NCBI GenBank assembly: GCA_018374355.1
Contig: JAHAFI010000028.1
Coordinates: 1 to 42,058 of the forward strand
DNA length: 42,058 nt
Direction of reading: 5' to 3'
Origin: Clostridiales bacterium
GTDB lineage: Bacteria; Bacillota; Clostridia; Lachnospirales; Lachnospiraceae
Shown here: piece by piece, positions 6,829 to 12,727 of the stretch
How positions within the stretch are numbered: the stretch's first letter is position 1
Layout of the letters: each line of letters starts with the position of its first letter
Translations under genes and position numbers: made by a program
Notes under the pieces: model-generated
The model's input: the letters and a program-made list of their open reading frames with translations, nothing else
Database searches by the model: none
What the model was told of the DNA's origin: nothing

Positions 6829-8489
6829 AGTTCTCCCTTCCTTGTATATTTCCCTAATTTCAAAAACTCATCCGCAAAATGAAATATGATTTCTACCCTG
6901 TTATCTGCATAGATCTCTACTCTGTTTACAAAGCTTTCTATTACGTTTTCATCCAATTTGGAAAAACCATCATATCGTAGCCACTCTGTTGCCATACGTT
7001 TCAAGGCACACTCCATATGCGTCATATCCGTTTTTTTCTGTTCAAGGTTTTTCTTTCCCAGTTTGATCTGTTTTTTCTTTTCCAAATACTGTTTTCGGAA
7101 TTCCTGAAATTCTTTTTCCCCAATTTCACCCTCTGAGTACCTTTCAAAATATCTCAGATAGCACTGTTTGAGCTGGAGCCCCTGTTGGTCTAATTTCCTT
7201 TCTTCTTTATTTATGCTGCATTTCTTTTTCTCAAAAGCCAGCTCTGTATTGGTCTGAATTTTTTTCTTCACATTCTTTAGTAAACGGATCTGATTTTGGA
7301 TTGCCTTTTTTATTAACCCATAAAGTACTATTTCGTCGATCTTCTTACTGTCGCATAATCCTTTATACTGTTTATGGGCCGCACACATATATCCCTTTAT
7401 ATACTTTTCTCCGCTTTTCAAATATGTACTGCTCATTACAGATTTGCAGTCACCACAAAATATCATTCCTTTCAACATATTTTCTTCTGCGTATTGTATA
7501 ATAGATGATGTAGTCCTTTCCTTGTTTTTACTTCTTTCTGCACGTTCCTCCAAGATCTGTTGAACCGCTGAATATTCTTCTTCACTAATCAGTGCTTCAC
7601 ACACATCTTTTATGACAACTTGATGATCTTTTGCCACTTTGTGCTCGGTTATCCCATAACAATATCTTTGTTCTGTTTTATGCCGCACTGCATTTCCAAG
7701 ATATATATCGTTTGTAAGTATCCGCAAAACTGTCGATTGATACCATGGAAGGATCTGTTCTTTCTCCTCTCTGTATATTTTTCCGGTCATTTTATACTGT
7801 GTCGGCGTACATACTTTCATTTCTGTAAGCTTCATCGTTATGGAATATACCGTTTTTCCTTCTCGACACCATGAAAATATTTGTTTTACAATCTGCGCCG
7901 CCTGTTCGTCTATACAATAGCCCTTACTTTCTTTATCCTGAATATAACCATAGGGTATTTTTGACGATCTGTAAAATATTCCTTTTTTCTGCTTCATTTC
8001 GTAGACGGCCGAAACTTTCATGGAAAAATCTCTGGCATATATTTCGTGTACCAAATTTTTCAGGTGCATTTCTAAGACTTCCTGATCGCAGTAAGCATCT
8101 TCACTATCATACTTGTCATTAATGGAAATGAAACGTACTCCTAAAAACGGAAAAACTTTTTCAATATAATCTCCCGCATCCAGATGATCCCTTCCAAACC
8201 TCGACAAATCCTTTACTATGATACAATTGATGCTTCCCGTTTTAACGTCTTGAATCATCTGTTCAAATTCATCACGGATAAAATTAGTTCCTGTCGCACC
8301 ATTGTCAATGTAAACATTCACAATCTCTATCTCTGCATGTTCCCGTTCAAAGGCTTTTCCTAAAAGAATCTGGTTTTGAATAGAATCACTTCCGGTATAT
8401 GCACTATCTACGGAAAGCCGGACATAATTTCCTGCCAGCCAACGTTTCTTTTTTACCGTGGGTAAATATCTATTCGCTGTCCTTGCCAT
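6825..8489 (-). CDS. Large serine recombinase, second of a tandem set
   Basis: This protein has 554 residues with the same domain order as its neighbours. The catalytic strand is NYVRLSVDS (Ser near residue 26), then KDLSRFGRDHLDAG. A Cys-rich ribbon (CGDCKSVM ... YMCAAHKQ) precedes a long Lys/Glu coiled coil of the type that controls synapsis and directionality in this family. The start has GAGGTGATAAC as ribosome site, and the gene overlaps the end of the first recombinase by 20 bases. The three recombinases differ clearly from each other, so this is not a recent tandem duplication. Confidence 0.9.
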   Translation of the reverse strand: MARTANRYLPTVKKKRWLAGNYVRLSVDSAYTGSDSIQNQILLGKAFEREHAEIEIVNVYIDNGATGTNFIRDEFEQMIQDVKTGSINCIIVKDLSRFGRDHLDAGDYIEKVFPFLGVRFISINDKYDSEDAYCDQEVLEMHLKNLVHEIYARDFSMKVSAVYEMKQKKGIFYRSSKIPYGYIQDKESKGYCIDEQAAQIVKQIFSWCREGKTVYSITMKLTEMKVCTPTQYKMTGKIYREEKEQILPWYQSTVLRILTNDIYLGNAVRHKTEQRYCYGITEHKVAKDHQVVIKDVCEALISEEEYSAVQQILEERAERSKNKERTTSSIIQYAEENMLKGMIFCGDCKSVMSSTYLKSGEKYIKGYMCAAHKQYKGLCDSKKIDEIVLYGLIKKAIQNQIRLLKNVKKKIQTNTELAFEKKKCSINKEERKLDQQGLQLKQCYLRYFERYSEGEIGEKEFQEFRKQYLEKKKQIKLGKKNLEQKKTDMTHMECALKRMATEWLRYDGFSKLDENVIESFVNRVEIYADNRVEIIFHFADEFLKLGKYTRKGEL

Positions 8490-10155
8490 CTGTTATCACC
8501 TCGTTTTTCTTTGAAGATAAAAAAGCTTCTGTATCTTCCTGAATGCGAAGAAGCAATTTGAATTCATCCTGATACAAAAACTGAATTTCAATTCGCTTAT
8601 CTTCATGAACAACGATCCGATCCACCAGATACACAAGAACCAGCCTGTCGATTTTCTTTAAGTTCTTGTATTTCTTAAACTCCTCCATCCACTTGTTTTT
8701 CGCTAATCCATTCTGAAAATGTTTCACGATTTCCTGTTGGATTTCTTCTATTTCATTTTGCAGGTTCATTATCTTTTGTTCATAAATCCCCTTAAACTCC
8801 TGATATTCCTCAAATGACAGAATCTGTTTTCCATAGCTTTGCTGAAACTTTATCATCAGATTTTCTAATTTTTCAATCTCTTTTCGTTTGTTTTGTATAT
8901 CTACATCATTGACCAGAAGCCTGGCAGGTTGAATCTGCATTTTTTCGATAGTCTCTAACGTTTTTTCTATTTTCTCAATCAGGTCTATCTGGTGATTAAT
9001 TGCCGTAAGCAGGATTTGATTAATCTCTTCTCCCCGTACACTATGCCGGGTACATTCCTTTTTCGTATTATAGGACGAACAAATATAATATTCTCTTCTG
9101 CTTTTTCCGTTTGAAACTCTTCGTATCATGGTTTTTCCACATTCCCCGCAAAACAGAAATCCCGAAAGGACATATACCGTGTTCTGCCCGGGGGCCACGC
9201 GCAGATCATATTTCCGCATCCTTTGTATCCGTGAAAATTTGCTGTCACTTATGATCCTTGGCACTCCTCCCTCTATAATATCCTGTTCTGCCTCCGGCTT
9301 TGGTATGATTTTTTTTAATTTGTAATTTACTTTTTCTGTTTTTCCCTGAATCATATACCCAAGATACATCTTATTTGTGAGAATTCTTTCTACTGCTACG
9401 TAGCTCCATTTTCCGCTCTGCGTTGGCTGGGAATTCCGGTATCGTATCCCCAGCGAACGTTTATAGGCTGCTGGAGCTAATATACCCAGATCATTTAGTT
9501 TATTCGCTATCTCCTGAATTACCATTCCTGACAGAAACCAGTCAAATATCTGCACCACAATCTGCGCCGCATATTCATCTACGATGATCTTTCTTTTATC
9601 TTCCGGCGATTTCAAATATCCATATGCCACATAAGCTCCTATATACAGCCCATTTTTTCTCATGATTGCCATATGACTGCGGGTTCTGATCGAGTTATCC
9701 CTGCTGTAATTGTCATTTACAAAGCTTTTGACCGGAAGCAACAGATTCCTGTCACTAGGCGTAGCTGTCAGGCTGTCATATTTATCTAAAATTGCCATAA
9801 ATCGAATACCCATAGCCGGAAACTTTTTCCTTATATATCGTCCCGTTTCTATATAGTCCCGTCCAAATCTTGAAAGATCCTTTACAATGACCATATTAAT
9901 CCGGCCGCTTGAGATATCTTCAAGCATACGAAGAAAATCGGGACGCTCAAAGTTCATTCCGGTATAACCATCATCAATATAAAATTCAATAAGGGAAACG
10001 TCAGGCATCTTTAGGATTTCATTTTGAATGAGTGCCTTTTGATTGGCAATGCTATTGCTCTCGGTCTTGACATTCGGATATATATCTCTGTCTTCTGCTG
10101 AAAGGCGCAAATAAGCTCCCGCCCGATAAGATGTGCAAACTGTAATTTCCTGCAT
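8470..10155 (-). CDS. Large serine recombinase, first of a tandem set
   Basis: I use ATG 10155, which follows TTAGGAGATATTTTT, and reject a 20-codon extension that lacks a ribosome site. The 561 residues carry AGAYLRLSAED (Ser19), KDLSRFGRDYIETG, a recombinase domain, a zinc ribbon (CGECGKTM ... YICSSYN) and a C-terminal coiled coil. It is the promoter-proximal gene of the three-recombinase operon, next to a small DUF protein that also reads leftwards. Large serine recombinases usually sit at one end of the element they move, so an attachment site should be near 10.2-10.7 kb or near 5.2 kb. I could not identify it. Confidence 0.9.
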   Translation of the reverse strand: MQEITVCTSYRAGAYLRLSAEDRDIYPNVKTESNSIANQKALIQNEILKMPDVSLIEFYIDDGYTGMNFERPDFLRMLEDISSGRINMVIVKDLSRFGRDYIETGRYIRKKFPAMGIRFMAILDKYDSLTATPSDRNLLLPVKSFVNDNYSRDNSIRTRSHMAIMRKNGLYIGAYVAYGYLKSPEDKRKIIVDEYAAQIVVQIFDWFLSGMVIQEIANKLNDLGILAPAAYKRSLGIRYRNSQPTQSGKWSYVAVERILTNKMYLGYMIQGKTEKVNYKLKKIIPKPEAEQDIIEGGVPRIISDSKFSRIQRMRKYDLRVAPGQNTVYVLSGFLFCGECGKTMIRRVSNGKSRREYYICSSYNTKKECTRHSVRGEEINQILLTAINHQIDLIEKIEKTLETIEKMQIQPARLLVNDVDIQNKRKEIEKLENLMIKFQQSYGKQILSFEEYQEFKGIYEQKIMNLQNEIEEIQQEIVKHFQNGLAKNKWMEEFKKYKNLKKIDRLVLVYLVDRIVVHEDKRIEIQFLYQDEFKLLLRIQEDTEAFLSSKKNEVITDGKDSE

Positions 10156-10272
10156 AAAAATATCTCCTAACATTTTATAGTATTGAATACCTATAAAAAT
10201 CAGGATTTTTACCATATGAAATTTAGTCCTGATTCTATATTAACATAGGCTCTATGCTTTGTCTAATCTTTT

Positions 10273-10527
10273 CTATTCTGCAGTTGCTGTGTTAAAAATA
10301 AGTTCCTGCAGCTTCTCCTCCAAAGTAACTTCTGTATCAGCAAAACTGATTTTCACAATATAATCATTGCATTTAAAGCAATATGGGTTTTTAATCTGTT
10401 CTATATAGGAACGAATCCGATTATGGATCGGCTGCTGTGTATTGATTGAGACCTCCGCAATATCCACCAGTTCATCTCTCGATACTGTTTTAATGTCCAC
10501 TTTTTTCATCTTTTCCAACTCTGTCAT
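10273..10527 (-). CDS. Small conserved protein, DUF6870-like
   Basis: The 84 residues contain KKVDIKTVSRDELVDIAEV and IKNPYCFKCNDYIVKISFAD, followed by TLEEKLQELI. This resembles a family of small conserved proteins (I believe DUF6870) often encoded beside recombinases in Lachnospiraceae mobile elements. There is no membrane segment. The CFKC pair could be structural or bind metal. The ribosome site is GAGGGAATCCT. It reads in the same direction as the recombinase operon, 117 bases upstream of it. The function is unknown; a role as an element accessory or excision factor is only a guess from position. Confidence 0.6.
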   Translation of the reverse strand: MTELEKMKKVDIKTVSRDELVDIAEVSINTQQPIHNRIRSYIEQIKNPYCFKCNDYIVKISFADTEVTLEEKLQELIFNTATAE

Positions 10528-10678
10528 AGGATTCCCTCACTTTTTTATACTAAAATATGTTTCTCTGCCTGTCCAATATTCCTTTTGCAGTGTCACATAA
10601 CAAACGAATATCTTTATGAAAATTGTAATCATAAACCAACAAATACGGAAGAAACTACCGGTCATACTTTTCTTTACT

Positions 10679-10720
10679 ATTTGTGAAGGTTTTGTTGAAT
10701 AGTTAACAGAATAAGCGCAT
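10679..10720 (+). repeat. Imperfect 42-bp direct repeat, copy B
   Basis: This copy matches 35 of 42 bases of the copy at 502-543. Its right end merges with the duplicated sigma-factor fragment that begins at 10,717, so a junction between two rearranged DNAs lies here. Confidence 0.4.
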
Positions 10721-10858
10721 TAAGTATTTTAATTGTGCTAATGACTCTATTATTACGAAAATACGCATCAAAAATTCACTTTATGGACTTCGATGATTCA
10801 ATGCAAGAATTATTCCTTACACTTATTGAATGTGTTGAATATCTGGATCCTGCCAAAA
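10717..10858 (+). pseudogene. Partial duplicate of the sigma-factor gene
   Basis: These 142 bases match 11,357-11,498 of the intact sigma gene with about seven mismatches (roughly 95 per cent). The fragment covers codons 18 to 64 of the intact gene, including the LLRKYASKIHF segment. It lacks the true start and is joined to unrelated structured DNA after the DPAK codons. It cannot encode a working sigma factor because the second DNA-binding region is absent. An open frame from 10,735 runs into the following DNA for about 118 codons by chance. Confidence 0.8.
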
Positions 10859-10861
10859 GAC

Positions 10862-10985
10862 AAAAACCCCGCTGCAAGCAACGGGGCATCAAGTTTGTAA
10901 CGCTGCAGAGCAGCGGGGTATTTGACCCTCGCAGCAGTCGCCAAATGGATATGCAAGCATATCCGCATGGCTCGTTGCCTACGGG
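10862..10985 (-). ncRNA. Structured, possibly transcribed region ending in a terminator
   Basis: Read on the minus strand, this stretch holds a perfect hairpin (GGATATGC with GCATATCC, 10,947-10,964), then CCCCGCTGC, and ends with a strong hairpin (10,867-10,886) followed by five T. The block GCAGCGGGG at 10,910-10,918 can pair with CCCCGCTGC at 10,867-10,875, offering an alternative fold. No protein was found. It could be a small RNA, an attenuator, or the structured end of a lost IS200/IS605-like transposon. I cannot choose between these. Confidence 0.35.
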
Positions 10986-11305
10986 AATAAATCCGCCTAA
11001 TCCAACAGAAACCGCTTCAATTATAGACGTTTTACCCTTTCCCTTCTCCTTTAATCAAGTTAAATCCCGGTTTAAATTTTATAGATGCTAAAACAAAACT
11101 GGAATTAGTCATTTCTGCTGAACTATGAATGATAACTTCTCCAGACAATAACACATTCTTATACGCAATCGCGTAAAAACTATACCTAAAGCTTGTTTTT
11201 TTCGGTGTTGTTTTCCTTATAATTGGTATTATCTTTTACCTTTTTAGTATATTAAGTTTCTAATCATATCCATTTTTTCTACCTACTTAGAAGGAGGTAG
11301 AAAAA
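10986..11305. other. AT-rich spacer upstream of the sigma gene
   Basis: No gene is seen. A possible but poorly spaced promoter (TTGTTT near 11,193 and TATAAT at 11,218-11,223, 19 bases apart) could drive the sigma gene. A TTTACC at 11,235 resembles the -35 of the sigma factor's own family but has no CTCTTT partner at the right distance. Autoregulation is therefore not supported. Confidence 0.3.
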
Positions 11306-11848
11306 ATGGAAAATCTTAATACAATAATTCAAAAAGCAATTACTCACGATTCAGAAGCATTAAGTACTTTAGTTGTACTAATGACTCCATTATTACGAAA
11401 ATACGCATCTAAAATTCACTTTATGGACTTCGACGATTCAATGCAAGAATTATCCCTTACACTTATTGAATGTGTTGAATATCTGGATCCTGCCAAAAAT
11501 AAAGAGCAGCTTCTAAAATATATACAGCAATGTATTATACATAAATATTACTCTTTATGCAAAAAATATCTTTCAGTTCCGGAAATTTCTGCATTAGATT
11601 CCGATGGCAACTCCGAATTACCTGACAATACTATTGATATTTTTCAAACAATTGATTTATTTAATGACTTACGAAATTATATAATGGATATCTCAGAAAA
11701 AAATCATACTAAAGGGTGCATTCTTTCCTTATCTGTTTTTGAAAATTTAAGTGATAGTGAAATCTCTCAGATTATGCATTTGTCACGACAATATGTGAAT
11801 CGAACTAAAAAATGTTTAATGACGGAATTTTTTAAAAATTATAAATAA
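11306..11848 (+). CDS. TcdR/BotR/UviA-like alternative sigma factor
   Basis: The product has 180 residues and an excellent ribosome site (AGAAGGAGG). The N-terminal half contains TPLLRKYASKIHFMDFDDSM and a LLKYIQQCIIHKYYSLCKKY helix resembling region 2 of the group 5 sigma factors that direct RNA polymerase to clostridial toxin and bacteriocin genes (TcdR, BotR, TetR, UviA). The C-terminal part, LSDSEISQIMHLSRQYVNRT, is a region 4 helix-turn-helix very like theirs. Length also fits (TcdR about 184 residues). Next door are holin-like genes and a cell-wall hydrolase with the matching promoter type, so I infer that this factor controls that module. A damaged second copy lies 640 bases upstream. 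Family assignment is from motif recall without a search. Confidence 0.75.
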   Translation: MENLNTIIQKAITHDSEALSTLVVLMTPLLRKYASKIHFMDFDDSMQELSLTLIECVEYLDPAKNKEQLLKYIQQCIIHKYYSLCKKYLSVPEISALDSDGNSELPDNTIDIFQTIDLFNDLRNYIMDISEKNHTKGCILSLSVFENLSDSEISQIMHLSRQYVNRTKKCLMTEFFKNYK

Positions 11849-11857
11849 TCTCTTTAC

Positions 11858-11906
11858 GGAAAAAGGTAGTTTATAGACTTTGCTTATTCTATAAACCACC
11901 TTTTCC
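11858..11906. terminator. Bidirectional terminator between sigma and holin genes
   Basis: The arms GGAAAAAGGTAGTTTATAGA (ending near 11,877) and TCTATAAACCACCTTTTCC (ending 11,906) pair almost completely. A/T runs on both sides make it suitable for the sigma gene from the left and the holin operon from the right. Confidence 0.7.
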
Positions 11907-11922
11907 ATTTATTAATATGAAA

Positions 11923-12192
11923 TCATTTATAAAAATTGTCTTTCTGCCAGTTTTTATATAATTCATATCCACCTGTGCTTGATAATCCTGAAATCATACC
12001 ACTCAATATTATTTCAGGTGTGATTTTTCTCAATGTAAGCACGTTAATAACAACCCCTAAAATAAGCATGCTTAGAGGAATATACTTATTAGGAAATTTT
12101 GAAATCAGGTTTTTAAATACATATCCTATACATAAACATATTCCCCATGTAACAATATTTACGTACTTTGTTAATATTTCAAATAATTCCAT
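11923..12192 (-). CDS. Phage-holin-family small membrane protein
   Basis: The 89 residues have hydrophobic segments near 14-30 (IVTWGICLCIGYVF), 38-53 (YIPLSMLILGVVINVL) and 60-75, and a charged C-terminus (YELYKNWQKDNFYK). This fits the short Firmicutes phage holin families in which a final segment of the type ILSGMISGLSSTGGYELYK is conserved. Holins form membrane holes that release endolysin; related proteins (UviB, TcdE) release toxins or bacteriocins. It is the second gene of a two-gene operon, starting just before the previous stop with ribosome site TGGAGGAATAA. With the nearby sigma factor and hydrolase, release of a secreted enzyme is the likely job. Confidence 0.7.
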   Translation of the reverse strand: MELFEILTKYVNIVTWGICLCIGYVFKNLISKFPNKYIPLSMLILGVVINVLTLRKITPEIILSGMISGLSSTGGYELYKNWQKDNFYK

Positions 12193-12195
12193 ACG

Positions 12196-12531
12196 TTATT
12201 CCTCCAGTGATATTGGTAATGTTCGTATTTTTTTTACTAATTGGCTTATCGTTCCATTGCCCCCCAATTGCGTATAATAAAAATACAATTCATCTATATT
12301 TTCCAAAGCATACACTGGACAATATTTCAATTCCTCATAATAATGATTATATTGCATCAATAATTGGCTTCGAAGCAAGGCTCGTGTCCCATCCATAATT
12401 GCAGCAGTAGATTTCTTTTCATTCTTAATGCTTTTCATCACTTTTTGACAGCTAAAAGAAACAACTACATTGATAACACCAAACAGCCAAATCACCCAAT
12501 GTTCTTCTATGAACTTTAATATAGATACCAT
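12196..12531 (-). CDS. Small membrane protein of a lysis cassette
   Basis: I start at ATG 12531 (eight bases after GGGAGG) rather than the GTG three codons earlier. The 111-residue protein has one membrane segment (HWVIWLFGVINVVVSFSC, about 12-29), then a cytoplasmic part with LLRSQLLMQYNHYYEE, CPVYALENIDELYFYYTQLG and GGNGTISQLVKKI. Proteins with this membrane anchor and the GGNGT motif are regular companions of holins in Clostridia phages; they may be accessory holins or anchors. The exact role is unknown. It leads the operon and is preceded by a TTTACA-type promoter that faces the hydrolase gene. Confidence 0.6.
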   Translation of the reverse strand: MVSILKFIEEHWVIWLFGVINVVVSFSCQKVMKSIKNEKKSTAAIMDGTRALLRSQLLMQYNHYYEELKYCPVYALENIDELYFYYTQLGGNGTISQLVKKIRTLPISLEE

Positions 12532-12556
12532 CTTTTTCACCTCCCTTTATCACTGT

Positions 12557-12584
12557 AAGTAGCAGTACATTTTTGTATTGTAAA
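12557..12584 (-). promoter_or_regulatory. Candidate TcdR-type promoter of the holin operon
   Basis: On the minus strand TTTACA (12,584 to 12,579) is followed after 16 bases by CTACTT (12,562 to 12,557), close to the CTCTTT expected for TcdR/BotR-family sigma factors. The -35 is embedded in GGTTTACAAT, identical to the -35 context of the divergent hydrolase promoter. The -10 match is imperfect. Confidence 0.5.
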
Positions 12585-12651
12585 CCACCTACAATATTTC
12601 CTTAATTATTTCTCATGCAAAAATATAAAAGCAAATTTTAACTTTGATCGG

Positions 12652-12680
12652 TTTACAATGCCTCCTCTCCTCTTCTCTTT
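12652..12680 (+). promoter_or_regulatory. TcdR/BotR-type promoter of the hydrolase gene
   Basis: TTTACA at 12,652-12,657 and CTCTTT at 12,675-12,680 are separated by exactly 17 bases. To my knowledge these are the consensus -35 and -10 of promoters used by TcdR, BotR, TetR and UviA. No sigma-A -10 is visible at the equivalent place. The start codon lies 48 bases downstream. Confidence 0.65.
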
Positions 12681-12727
12681 ATATGGTGAGTTTGCAAATT
12701 CAAACAAAAGAAAGAGAGGTATTTATC

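Noticed and set aside
10735..11091. 118-codon frame as an independent gene
   Set aside because: Its first third is a duplicated fragment of the sigma gene and the rest reads through structured non-coding DNA; it has no ribosome site.
11235..11263. TTTACC upstream of the sigma gene as an autoregulatory TcdR-type promoter
   Set aside because: The -35 has one mismatch and nothing like CTCTTT lies 16-18 bases downstream.
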